From Lachnospiraceae bacterium (GTDB lineage Bacteria > Bacillota > Clostridia > Lachnospirales > Anaerotignaceae): a stretch of DNA of 64,000 nucleotides. Shown one piece after another: positions 1 through 7,555 of the stretch (position 1 is the stretch's first letter; every line of letters starts with the position of its first letter). The notes beneath the pieces are model-generated. The model ran no database searches, had not been told where the DNA came from, and saw only the letters and a list, made by a program, of their open reading frames with translations. Location: positions 378,231 through 442,230 of the forward strand of contig DPJA01000038.1 of assembly GCA_003543235.1 (NCBI GenBank), written 5' to 3'. The position numbers were made by a program, and so were the translations under genes.

Positions 1-149
1 AGTGTATTGCGACAAAAAAGAGTCAGTTCCATTCCCTCTTTGTAAAGCTTTATAGACTTTTCAAGGGAAACCTCCTCATTTTCAAGGGTTTGTGCAATTT
101 GTTCTATCTGGGCTAAAGCGTCCTCATAGCTTAGCTTTTTTTTAGCCAT
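1..149 (-). CDS. xseB: Exodeoxyribonuclease VII small subunit, partial
   Basis: Translation from the ATG at 149 begins MAKKKLSYEDALAQIEQI and continues through LENEEVSLEKSIKLYKEGM, the conserved helical core of XseB. XseB binds several-fold to XseA to form exonuclease VII, which degrades single-stranded DNA to oligonucleotides. The 3' end runs off the window, leaving about 49 of the usual 65-80 residues. Its ATG shares one base with the xseA stop codon (TGATG), so the two are translationally coupled. Identification is by motif and context. Confidence 0.93.
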   Translation of the reverse strand, partial: MAKKKLSYEDALAQIEQIAQTLENEEVSLEKSIKLYKEGMELTLFCRNT

Positions 150-1357
150 CAGCCTTCTACCGTCCCTTCTGTAATAACTTCTATAGTACCATCTGATAAA
201 TTAATCCTAAGCATATCTCCTTTTTTAACATCTTTAACCGAAGAAATTAACTTATTGTCTTTATTAAATGTTGCACTATATCCTCTTTTAAGAATTCCCA
301 TCGGCGAAAGCAGTTCAAGACGTTTAGTTAGATGATAAAATAACTGTTGCTTTCTTTCCATGTTTAAAAGCAGTGCTTTTTCCATATCTTTTTTATATCT
401 GTCCAATAGGATAAGGTTATTTGCCAAATTTTCTTGTGGATGCTTAAATGCTCTGCTTTTTTCAAGCACTGTAACTCTGTTTTTTTGATTTTCCATAACC
501 TTGCTTACAGCAAAACCAAGACGAAGCCTTATAGCATTAAGCCTGTCACAATCCCCTTGCCAATCGTTTATTGCAAGTTCTGCGGCGGCAGACGGTGTTG
601 GTGCCCGCAAATCTGACACGAAATCAGCAATGGTAAAATCTGTTTCGTGACCAACTGCACTTATTACAGGTATTTCCGATGCAAAAATAGCTCTTGCCAC
701 TATTTTCTCATTAAATGCCCATAAATCTTCTATGCTTCCGCCACCACGGCCAACAATAATTGTATCTGCCCCACCCCATAAATTAACCTGTTTTATAGCC
801 TCTGCTATAGATTTTGCGGCATTTTCACCCTGAACAAACACAGGTACAACTACAATTTGTACTCCATTATTTCTTCTTTTTGCTATATTAATAATATCCC
901 TTACAGCCGCCCCCGTTGGCGAAGTTATAACTGCAATAGTTTTTGGTGTTTTGCATATTTCTCGTTTAAAATCCTCGTCAAACAAGCCCTCGGCACTAAG
1001 CTTCCCTTTCATTTGCTCAAAAGCAACTGCAAGAGAGCCTGCACCAACGGGCTGCATAAGTTCTGCATAAAGTTGATATTGACCTGTTTTTTCATATACA
1101 CTTATGTAGCCGCAGATAGTTGCTTCCATTCCGTTTTCAGGCTCAAATGGTAGCATCTGTGCACTGCCACGAAACATAATGCAACTGACAGCACCATTTT
1201 TATCCTTTAGAGTAAAATATAAATGCCCTGAGGAATGCCTTTTATAGTTAGAAATTTCGCCCTTTACCCATAGACTTTGCAGTATAAAGTCGTTATCAAA
1301 TATCCCTCTAATGTACCTGTTAATTTGTGCTACGGAATAAACCCTTGGCTCAAGCAT
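149..1357 (-). CDS. xseA: Exodeoxyribonuclease VII large subunit
   Basis: A 402-residue protein with an N-terminal OB-fold (about residues 5-100, containing WVKGEISNYKRHSSGHLYF, the classic XseA signature) followed by the nuclease domain. The nuclease domain contains ITSPTGAAVRDI and GRGGGSIEDLWAFNEK, and a coiled-coil region follows. It is the catalytic subunit of exonuclease VII, acting on single-stranded DNA in repair. Length is normal for the family (about 400-450). It lies 4 bases downstream of nusB and is coupled to xseB, matching the common Firmicutes nusB-xseA-xseB order. Confidence 0.97.
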   Translation of the reverse strand: MLEPRVYSVAQINRYIRGIFDNDFILQSLWVKGEISNYKRHSSGHLYFTLKDKNGAVSCIMFRGSAQMLPFEPENGMEATICGYISVYEKTGQYQLYAELMQPVGAGSLAVAFEQMKGKLSAEGLFDEDFKREICKTPKTIAVITSPTGAAVRDIINIAKRRNNGVQIVVVPVFVQGENAAKSIAEAIKQVNLWGGADTIIVGRGGGSIEDLWAFNEKIVARAIFASEIPVISAVGHETDFTIADFVSDLRAPTPSAAAELAINDWQGDCDRLNAIRLRLGFAVSKVMENQKNRVTVLEKSRAFKHPQENLANNLILLDRYKKDMEKALLLNMERKQQLFYHLTKRLELLSPMGILKRGYSATFNKDNKLISSVKDVKKGDMLRINLSDGTIEVITEGTVEG

Positions 1358-1361
1358 TTTC

Positions 1362-1763
1362 TCACCTCTGTGATATTTTACCTAAAATACCGTTTATAAA
1401 GCTTGGTGCTTCATCTGAACTGTATTTTTTTGCCAGCTCAACTGCCTCGTTAATAGCAACACTATCAGGTGCTTCATCCGAAAACTTCATTTCATAAACA
1501 GCAAGCCTTAGTATGGCTAAATCTACCTTACTCATTCTCTCTGTTGTCCACCCTCTGGCGTATTCTCCAATAATAGCATCAATTTCTTCAAGATTTTTCA
1601 TTGTTCCATCCACTGTTTCCAGTATATATTTTTTATCCCCTTCTTCTATATCAGGGTTTTCTTTAAAAAATATATTCTTGTTTTCATCTATTTCGTGTAT
1701 ATCTATAAAATCATACTGAAATAGCAAGCTAAATGCGTTTCTTCTAGCATTAATTCTGCTCAT
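1362..1763 (-). CDS. nusB: Transcription antitermination factor NusB
   Basis: A 133-residue protein starting MSRINARRNAFSLLFQYDF, the N-terminal helix typical of NusB, with the C-terminal AVELAKKYSSDEAPSFING motif. NusB pairs with NusE (ribosomal protein S10) on boxA RNA to support antitermination of rRNA operons. The ATG is preceded by GGAGG. It sits between an Asp23/Gls24 gene and xseA, the usual order (yqhY-nusB) in Firmicutes. Confidence 0.97.
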   Translation of the reverse strand: MSRINARRNAFSLLFQYDFIDIHEIDENKNIFFKENPDIEEGDKKYILETVDGTMKNLEEIDAIIGEYARGWTTERMSKVDLAILRLAVYEMKFSDEAPDSVAINEAVELAKKYSSDEAPSFINGILGKISQR

Positions 1764-1838
1764 TTTTTATCCTCCATAATTTTGTCTAAAGTAAATGAAA
1801 CCCTCGGAAAAATTACATTTTCCAAGGGTGTAATCATA

Positions 1839-2222
1839 TTACTGTGCTTCATTTTCTTCCTTGCTATTTGTTTTTTCCACCACAACAGCTGAAATATTTA
1901 CATCCACAACAGCTACTGAAAGACCTGTCATTGTTTCAACTGCATTTTTGATTTTGTTTTGTACTTCCTCGGCAACCTCTCGCAGTAATGTTCCAAACCT
2001 AACTGCAAGCTCTATTTCAATGGATGCTTCTCCGTCTTGAACAGATACCTTAACACCCTTCGCAAGATTTTTTTTGCCAAAGAGCCCTGCTATTGAATCT
2101 GTAGGAGTGCCACTTACAAGTACAATTCCCTCCACCTCTGCCGCAGCTGTGCCTGCTATAATTGCTATTACTTCATCGGCAATACGAATTTGACCTATCC
2201 TTGCATCTGTATATTCTGACAT
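1839..2222 (-). CDS. Asp23/Gls24 family protein (YqhY-like)
   Basis: A 127-residue protein with the Asp23 pattern: GQIRIADEVIAIIAGTAAAEVEGI near the N-terminus and the SIEIELAVRFG and VNISAVVVE strands. In Bacillus the homologous YqhY, encoded next to nusB, is linked to acetyl-CoA carboxylase and fatty-acid control; its exact role here is inferred from position only. The start has a strong GGGAGG site. It is the first gene of a unit with nusB-xseA-xseB, behind the promoter at 2287-2314 and separated from spoIIIAH by a terminator. Confidence 0.9.
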   Translation of the reverse strand: MSEYTDARIGQIRIADEVIAIIAGTAAAEVEGIVLVSGTPTDSIAGLFGKKNLAKGVKVSVQDGEASIEIELAVRFGTLLREVAEEVQNKIKNAVETMTGLSVAVVDVNISAVVVEKTNSKEENEAQ

Positions 2223-2286
2223 AACGAATTCCTCCCTAAAAATCTAATCATTATCCAAATTAAAAGCATTTGCATAAACTACGCTT

Positions 2287-2314
2287 ATTATAACAGAATT
2301 TATGCACTTTGCAA
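2287..2314 (-). promoter_or_regulatory. SigmaA-type promoter of the gls24-nusB-xseAB unit
   Basis: On the minus strand TTGCAA (2309-2314) lies 16 bases upstream of TATAAT (2287-2292), about 65 bases before the Asp23/Gls24 start. This gives the housekeeping genes a start site independent of the sporulation operon behind them. The 7-mer TTATGCA occurs twice nearby (about 2299 and 2326) and once inverted (about 2270). Confidence 0.7.
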
Positions 2315-2334
2315 AACATTTTATGCAGATAATA

Positions 2335-2364
2335 TGATAAAAGGATGGCTCAAAAGAGCCATCC
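2335..2364 (-). terminator. Rho-independent terminator of the spoIIIA operon
   Basis: A perfect 9-bp stem GGATGGCTC/GAGCCATCC with a four-base loop (2343-2364) is followed on the minus strand by TTTTAT. It starts four bases after the spoIIIAH stop and separates the SigmaE-driven operon from the nusB unit. Confidence 0.88.
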
Positions 2365-2367
2365 GCA

Positions 2368-3075
2368 TTAACCTTGTTTTTTTAATGTACTTATTCTTAT
2401 TTTATCGGCAGAAACTCCTGTTTTTCGCTTTACTATATCCTCAATTTGAGCAAGTTGTGACTCATTTAAACTTTCACTGCTTACAACAACATCTACAGTT
2501 GCATCATCAATTCGTACATATGCTTCGTTAAATCCTTTTGCCTTAATCATAGTTTCTGCAGCTGTTTCCTTTTCTATTCTTTGCTGTAATTCCATCATTT
2601 CTGCGGCACAATCTGACTTTTGAGTGCTATCAAGTTTATCGTTATTTATCATTTCTGTAAGCATATCTTTTTGTTTTGAACGTGATTGCTCTCTATCTAG
2701 TTTTGCCTGCACAAAATATGTACTTGCATCCTCGGTTGCATTTACAAAAATTGCCGCACCAGTGTCATCATCAGGTGATGTATAATTAGCTTCTGCCGTA
2801 AGTGGGTCTAGCGTTGCCTGAGCACTTTCACCATCTTTGGTATCTTTGGTATCTTTGGTATCCTGTGACACTTTTGCATCATTGGCATCATCGGCATCAT
2901 CAGCAAGCACTGTAATATCTGACGAATCATCAACAAGTGCTTCATAACTATAGCCATCTTCTGCGGCAGCCGTACTTTGCACCTCTTGGGTTTGGCTAAA
3001 ATTTAAGTAGCCTGCCACGGCAATCATAACTACAAGGGTTGTAACAACGATTTGATTTTTTCTAACTGCAAACAT
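2368..3075 (-). CDS. spoIIIAH: Stage III sporulation protein AH
   Basis: A 235-residue protein with one N-terminal membrane helix (about residues 9-26) and a large extracytoplasmic part ending in the YscJ/FliF-like ring-building domain (about 130-235). SpoIIIAH is made in the mother cell and binds forespore SpoIIQ across the two septal membranes, forming part of the feeding-tube channel. It is the last gene of the spoIIIA operon. The linker is unusually acidic and low in complexity: a DDADDANDAK stretch is followed by three tandem KDT triplets (residues about 59-81), which at DNA level are 9-base repeats. The start has AGGAGGG upstream. Confidence 0.93.
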   Translation of the reverse strand: MFAVRKNQIVVTTLVVMIAVAGYLNFSQTQEVQSTAAAEDGYSYEALVDDSSDITVLADDADDANDAKVSQDTKDTKDTKDGESAQATLDPLTAEANYTSPDDDTGAAIFVNATEDASTYFVQAKLDREQSRSKQKDMLTEMINNDKLDSTQKSDCAAEMMELQQRIEKETAAETMIKAKGFNEAYVRIDDATVDVVVSSESLNESQLAQIEDIVKRKTGVSADKIRISTLKKQG

Positions 3076-3088
3076 TTATGTATCCCTC

Positions 3089-3661
3089 CTAATTCATTTT
3101 AAAAACCTCTACCTTGTGTGCAGGAACATCAAGCAAAGCCTGTGCCCCTCTGGTAAGTGCCTCCTTTACAAATATATCATCGCCACCTTGTGCCACTATT
3201 ACAACTCCCTCAATTTCAGGAGCTTTCTCTTTAAGCACTAGTGGTGAATTGCTGCTGCCTGTGCCATTAAGCAGAACCACTTTTTTTTCACTGTTAAGCT
3301 CTTGTGTGGTTTTTCCTCCGCTTTCTTCCGATTTATTTTCTTCCACCTTTTCATCTTGTGCAACTACAATTTCACTGCCCGTTTTAAATGTAATAATAAC
3401 ACGCACATTACCTACACCGCTGATGGCTGAAAAAGCCTCTGTCATTCTTTCTTCCAAGTCTTGATATTTAATAGCTTCACTTTTATCTGCTGTGGCATTT
3501 TGCAAAAGCGGTGTGCTTGCTGCATTACTCTTTTTGTTCTGGCCAAAAAAGGCATTGCCTAGCAACATAAGCATTACACCTGTTGCAAGTACAGCTACTA
3601 AGTCTGCCTTAAGTCTTTTGCCATCTTTTCTTAAAAAGTTTATTACCGTGTTTTTATCCAA
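3089..3661 (-). CDS. spoIIIAG: Stage III sporulation protein AG
   Basis: A 190-residue protein with one membrane helix (about residues 21-40) and a C-terminal ring-building-motif domain containing RVIITFKTGSEIVVAQD and GVVIVAQGG. SpoIIIAG forms a large ring in the intermembrane space of the SpoIIIA-SpoIIQ complex. The reading frame opens with TTG at 3661 preceded by GGGGTGA; no ATG start fits. It is the seventh gene of the operon. Confidence 0.94.
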   Translation of the reverse strand: MDKNTVINFLRKDGKRLKADLVAVLATGVMLMLLGNAFFGQNKKSNAASTPLLQNATADKSEAIKYQDLEERMTEAFSAISGVGNVRVIITFKTGSEIVVAQDEKVEENKSEESGGKTTQELNSEKKVVLLNGTGSSNSPLVLKEKAPEIEGVVIVAQGGDDIFVKEALTRGAQALLDVPAHKVEVFKMN

Positions 3662-3686
3662 AGTAAGTCACCCCTGTTTTTTCTGA

Positions 3687-4184
3687 TTACTTGTAAACAA
3701 ACTCTATATCCTTTGGTGAAACTCCATATTTACCACCTATATATTGTGCCGTTTTTTCATCTTCTCCCTCATCCCCTTCACTATCGCTGTAAATGCTTAT
3801 ACTTAAAATGTTGCCATAACCATCACTTTCTGAATTCTCCTCCACCACTACCTCTGCACTTAAAGCCTTTGAATCCTCTGCAATTTTTTGGTTAAGCTCG
3901 TCTTTGTAAATTTCAAGTGCAATTGTATTATTATCCCCATCACTTTCAATGGAATAGCTCTGTCCCCACACTTCTTCGGTTTTTCGCTGTGCAACGCCAA
4001 CCATCTGTTCCTCACTAATTCCAAACAAATAGGTTACAGGCTGCATAACCGCCAGCGTAAGCAGCAATCCCATTATTAGCTTAAGGTATTTTTTGTACTC
4101 TTCCGGCATAATTATTTCAGCAAAAACCGAGATAAGCAGAAAGGATACTATAGTTTTAATATATGTACCGAACCACTCAATCAT
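3687..4184 (-). CDS. spoIIIAF: Stage III sporulation protein AF
   Basis: A 165-residue protein with two membrane helices near the N-terminus (about residues 10-24 and 34-54, around IMPEEYKKYLKLIMGLLLTL) and a soluble C-terminal domain. The EYKKY-x-KLIMGLLLTL segment is characteristic of SpoIIIAF. It is a component of the SpoIIIA channel complex in the outer forespore membrane. It lies between AE and AG with short spacers. Confidence 0.94.
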   Translation of the reverse strand: MIEWFGTYIKTIVSFLLISVFAEIIMPEEYKKYLKLIMGLLLTLAVMQPVTYLFGISEEQMVGVAQRKTEEVWGQSYSIESDGDNNTIALEIYKDELNQKIAEDSKALSAEVVVEENSESDGYGNILSISIYSDSEGDEGEDEKTAQYIGGKYGVSPKDIEFVYK

Positions 4185-4198
4185 TACTTAAAATCCTC

Positions 4199-5329
4199 CT
4201 ATCCGGCACTAAGCAAAATGATTGCCGAAAATACAAACATCACCGCCACAACAAACAATGACCCTAGCAATAATGCGGAAAAATCTCCTGCACTATTAAG
4301 TGCCTTTATAAGTCGTGGCTCACTTACAGGCTCAATAACTGCCGCTGCCAGCTTATATATAAAAAACATAACTCCAAGCTTTATTACAGGCAACATTACC
4401 ATAGCCGCCACCAAAAGCACTGTTGCTACAGTTACGGAGCCTTTTAAAAGCCCTGTTAAATTTGCTGCAGTTTGAACTGCTCCACTCATAATATCTCCAA
4501 CCACAGGCACTGCCCCAACAGCTACTTTTGCTGTTTTGGTAACCATACCGTTAAGCCCAGCAGCTCCTGTTTTTTGAAGTGCAGTTATGCCAATAAAAGC
4601 AAAGGCACAGCCTTTAAGACAAATTGAAATTACGTTTTTCATAAGCTCGCTTAAATTGCTAAGCAGTCCTCTATCAGATATATGGTTTGCTATTTCAAGC
4701 ATTGCTGTAAGACCTATTGCTGGTACTATAATACTTTGTATCAATGTTGAAATAAGCATAGCCGCTCCCATAATTAAAGGTCCCATAACTGCGGAATCCA
4801 CAACTTTGCCCGACGCCGCCATTAGGGTTAAAAAGGCGGGCAGCATTTCTTTAAGCATTAATATGAGCTTGTCTGTTGTTTGTGTCACCAAAACACTGTT
4901 TTCGTAAAATGATGCCATAACTATGTAAATAAGAAGTATGTAGCAAACATAAAATCCCAGTTCTGATGCAGTTTTCCCTCCAAAAGAATCCTCAAGTGTT
5001 TTTAGAAAACCACAAAGAATTGCTATGAAAATTATTTTTCGTAAAAGTTTAATCTGTTGAAATATTTCTGAAAAGACTGCTCTCACTATTTTTGTGGCAC
5101 AATCTTTATATGAAAACTGCCAGCCTCCACTTACAATATCCTTAACTGTTTGGCTAAAACTAAACTCATTATCATCCATAAGCTCATTAGCTGTGTCATC
5201 AATTTCCTCTAGTCCAAGCCTATCAATCTGTGTATTAACAAAAGTTTGCGTTTCCTCTGCATGAATTTTTTGAGGAAATATAAATACCGCACAAAGCAGT
5301 ATAAATAAGCAAATCATTCGTTTTCTCAT
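4199..5329 (-). CDS. spoIIIAE: Stage III sporulation protein AE
   Basis: A polytopic membrane protein of 376 residues with a cleavable-looking signal peptide (MRKRMICLFILLCAVFIFP up to HAEE) and several later hydrophobic helices. It is a core membrane component of the SpoIIIA complex. The frame is open from a GTG at 5338, but that GTG lies inside the AGGTG ribosome binding site, so the ATG at 5329, six bases downstream of the site, is the likely start. Confidence 0.94.
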   Translation of the reverse strand: MRKRMICLFILLCAVFIFPQKIHAEETQTFVNTQIDRLGLEEIDDTANELMDDNEFSFSQTVKDIVSGGWQFSYKDCATKIVRAVFSEIFQQIKLLRKIIFIAILCGFLKTLEDSFGGKTASELGFYVCYILLIYIVMASFYENSVLVTQTTDKLILMLKEMLPAFLTLMAASGKVVDSAVMGPLIMGAAMLISTLIQSIIVPAIGLTAMLEIANHISDRGLLSNLSELMKNVISICLKGCAFAFIGITALQKTGAAGLNGMVTKTAKVAVGAVPVVGDIMSGAVQTAANLTGLLKGSVTVATVLLVAAMVMLPVIKLGVMFFIYKLAAAVIEPVSEPRLIKALNSAGDFSALLLGSLFVVAVMFVFSAIILLSAG

Positions 5330-5344
5330 AGTAATCACCTATCT

Positions 5345-5728
5345 TTATATAAAGTGCTCTACCATTTCCATTAGTGCCAGTATTACAGGTGCACCAGTAA
5401 TAGCAATAAATATCTTTCCTGCCAAATCTACCTTTGAAGCAATTGCACCCTCTCCTGCATCCTTACAAAGTTCTGTGGCAAATCGTGCTGCGTAGGATAT
5501 ACCTATTATTTTAAGTATAATATTCATATATTCACTGTTTATTCCAGCACTGCCAGCTAAATCTGAAAATATGTCTATAACTCTTTTTAAATATTCCGCC
5601 ACAAAAAGAAAAATCAATATACCCGTAGTTAACCCAATAAACAAGCTGAACAGAGGACTTTCTTTTTTTAAGCTTATGCTAAGAATTGTGCCAACTATGC
5701 CTATAATAACTATCTGCAATATTTCCAT
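5345..5728 (-). CDS. spoIIIAD: Stage III sporulation protein AD
   Basis: A small hydrophobic protein of 127 residues beginning MEILQIVIIGIVGTILS, closely matching the usual SpoIIIAD N-terminus, with three to four membrane helices. An upstream in-frame ATG at 5737 abuts GGGGAGG with no spacing, so the second ATG at 5728 (nine-base spacing) is preferred. It is a component of the SpoIIIA channel. Confidence 0.94.
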   Translation of the reverse strand: MEILQIVIIGIVGTILSISLKKESPLFSLFIGLTTGILIFLFVAEYLKRVIDIFSDLAGSAGINSEYMNIILKIIGISYAARFATELCKDAGEGAIASKVDLAGKIFIAITGAPVILALMEMVEHFI

Positions 5729-5743
5729 ATTGCCCATCCTCCC

Positions 5744-5938
5744 CTATAGATTAAATAAGGTTTGTACCGTTTCAAAAAGTTTGCTTATGTACTGAATAAC
5801 CCAATAAAGCACCACCACAAGCCCCGCAAGGGTGGTCATCATTGCCTGTTCCTCCCGTCCTGCACGTATAAGCACTTGATTTAATACCGCAATCAAAATG
5901 CCTGCAGCCGCAATTTGAAATACTATGTCTATATCCAT
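5744..5938 (-). CDS. spoIIIAC: Stage III sporulation protein AC
   Basis: A 64-residue two-helix membrane protein (MDIDIVFQIAAAGILIAV at its N-terminus) of normal SpoIIIAC size, made of two hydrophobic helices joined by the RAGREEQA loop. The frame is open from 5968, but AGGGGGC lies just before the ATG at 5938, so that start is chosen. It is a component of the SpoIIIA channel. Confidence 0.93.
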   Translation of the reverse strand: MDIDIVFQIAAAGILIAVLNQVLIRAGREEQAMMTTLAGLVVVLYWVIQYISKLFETVQTLFNL

Positions 5939-5949
5939 TTTTATGCCCC

Positions 5950-6471
5950 CTAAAATAAAATAATGCAAACCATAATTCCACCTAAAAGACCAAGTGTTTT
6001 ATAAAGCCTTTCTTCAACCTTTCGTTTTTCTCTTAATTCTTGCTGGGCATTTTCTATATAATCCAACAAAAGCGTAGCATTTTGAACCTGCATTTCTTTA
6101 TCTGCAAAACCAAGGGTTCTACCGAAAGAAAACAAATACTCCATGTCCTCTGCATTAAAATATGCGTTATGCTGAACCTCTATAACTGCCTTGTTCCAAA
6201 TTTCATCGGCTGTTTTTCCTTTTTTGTCCAAAAACCCTTCTGTTGCCGCCTCAAATGCCATTGCAACAACACCGTTTGTTCGGTTTGCTATTTCATTAAA
6301 AACTTCATAAAGTGGAGTTGCCGAATATTTGATTTCTGCATTAAAAATGGTTATGGCTTTTTTTAGCTGCTCTAAATCCTGCATTCTGAATGCTCCCATT
6401 TTAGACATATAAAATCCCCACGTATAACAACATAAAATAACCACTATTCCACCTGTTAATTTAAAAAGCAT
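5950..6471 (-). CDS. spoIIIAB: Stage III sporulation protein AB
   Basis: A 173-residue protein with an N-terminal helix (MLFKLTGGIVVILCCYTWGF), a soluble GspF-like helical domain with the motif FGRTLGFADKEMQ, and a C-terminal helix (GLLGGIMVCIILF). SpoIIIAB resembles type II secretion GspF proteins. The chosen start at 6471 follows GGAGGG by nine bases and lies one base after the spoIIIAA stop; the in-frame ATG at 6480 touches the GGAGGG. Confidence 0.93.
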   Translation of the reverse strand: MLFKLTGGIVVILCCYTWGFYMSKMGAFRMQDLEQLKKAITIFNAEIKYSATPLYEVFNEIANRTNGVVAMAFEAATEGFLDKKGKTADEIWNKAVIEVQHNAYFNAEDMEYLFSFGRTLGFADKEMQVQNATLLLDYIENAQQELREKRKVEERLYKTLGLLGGIMVCIILF

Positions 6472-6472
6472 A

Positions 6473-7414
6473 TCATTCATCCCTCCACAGCACTTTAAGA
6501 TTCTCATCCAAAACCTCTTCTACTCTTCCCGTTTTTCCTTTGTTGTGCAAAAAAACATATCTGTCAAAAGCTTTTATTTCCGTAAGACGCTTCAACGATG
6601 TTCTGTTTAAAACATCCTTTATAGTTGCCCCATGCACAGTGCAAATTACTGCAACTCCACAATTTAATATTTCCTCTATAGCATCTATATCTTTATCTTC
6701 ACCAATTTCATCCACAACAATGCAATCGGGTGCCATACTTCTTAAAAGCATTTTCATTCCTACTGTTTTAGGACATCCATCCAAAACATCTGTGTTTTTT
6801 CCACAGTCGTTATTTCTCTTTCCTCTAAATGTTCCGCCTATCTCGCTTCTTTCATCTACAACAGACACATTAATCAAACTGTTGCTTATAAGTCTTGTCA
6901 AATCTCTTAATAAAGTTGTTTTGCCGCAACCTGGAGGTGATATAATAATTGTGTTCATAACTGAATGGCAATTAAATATGTATGGTAATATTATATTTGC
7001 ACATCCTTTTATTTCGTGAGAAATACGTATATTAAGGCTGTTAATGTGCCGAATATCTACCACACAATCATTTTGGGTTACGGTATGCCCTGCAATGCCA
7101 ATCCTATGTCCTCCGCTTATGGTTATAAACCCTTTCTTAACCTCCTCACTGAAGGCATAAAGGGAATATCCACTTAATATTTCCATGGTTGCGGCTATAT
7201 CCTTTATTTCTGGATAAAATGCTTTTTTGTCATCATCAACAAGTATTCCTTGCGGCGTTATATACTTTGTTTTTTCTCTAAGCTTAATAACTGAGGGTCT
7301 GTCTGCTCTAATCCTAATTTCTTCTGCCTCTTCAAATATTCTGTCATCAATTCCTTCTGCCATTATTCTTATTTTTCCACCAAAAGATGACACAATTTCA
7401 TTTTTCACACTCAA
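6473..7414 (-). CDS. spoIIIAA: Stage III sporulation protein AA (ATPase)
   Basis: A 313-residue secretion-type ATPase with Walker A PPGCGKTTLLRD (about residues 160-171) and Walker B-like DCIVVDEIGED (about 234-244). It is the only recognisable motor of the SpoIIIA complex. Translation opens with TTG at 7414, seven bases after GGAGTGG. It is the first gene of the eight-gene operon and lies directly downstream of a SigmaE-type promoter. Confidence 0.95.
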   Translation of the reverse strand: MSVKNEIVSSFGGKIRIMAEGIDDRIFEEAEEIRIRADRPSVIKLREKTKYITPQGILVDDDKKAFYPEIKDIAATMEILSGYSLYAFSEEVKKGFITISGGHRIGIAGHTVTQNDCVVDIRHINSLNIRISHEIKGCANIILPYIFNCHSVMNTIIISPPGCGKTTLLRDLTRLISNSLINVSVVDERSEIGGTFRGKRNNDCGKNTDVLDGCPKTVGMKMLLRSMAPDCIVVDEIGEDKDIDAIEEILNCGVAVICTVHGATIKDVLNRTSLKRLTEIKAFDRYVFLHNKGKTGRVEEVLDENLKVLWRDE

Positions 7415-7437
7415 GCCTGTACCACTCCTTTTAATTT

Positions 7438-7466
7438 AATGTATGAAAACCTTTAAAAAATATGCT
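7438..7466 (-). promoter_or_regulatory. SigmaE-dependent promoter of spoIIIA
   Basis: On the minus strand AGCATATT (7459-7466) is followed after 13 bases by CATACATT (7438-7445). The SigmaE consensus known from Bacillus is GKMATATT and CATACAMT with 13-15 base spacing, so the -10 matches 8 of 8 and the -35 matches 7 of 8. It lies 24 bases from the spoIIIAA TTG. This is the expected mother-cell control of spoIIIA, and SigE itself is encoded at 17.9 kb. Confidence 0.87.
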
Positions 7467-7475
7467 ATTATAATA

Positions 7476-7504
7476 TTGACACAATTCAACTTAGGGTATA
7501 CAAT
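7476..7504 (+). promoter_or_regulatory. SigmaA promoter of the aro/tyrA operon
   Basis: A consensus TTGACA (7476-7481) lies 17 bases before TACAAT (7499-7504), about 50 bases upstream of the DAHP synthase start. It points away from the spoIIIA promoter; the two -35 elements are only about 10 bases apart. Confidence 0.85.
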
Positions 7505-7555
7505 CATCAAAACAATGATTTAACACTTTAAAGTGCAACAGAGGAGGAAATATAT

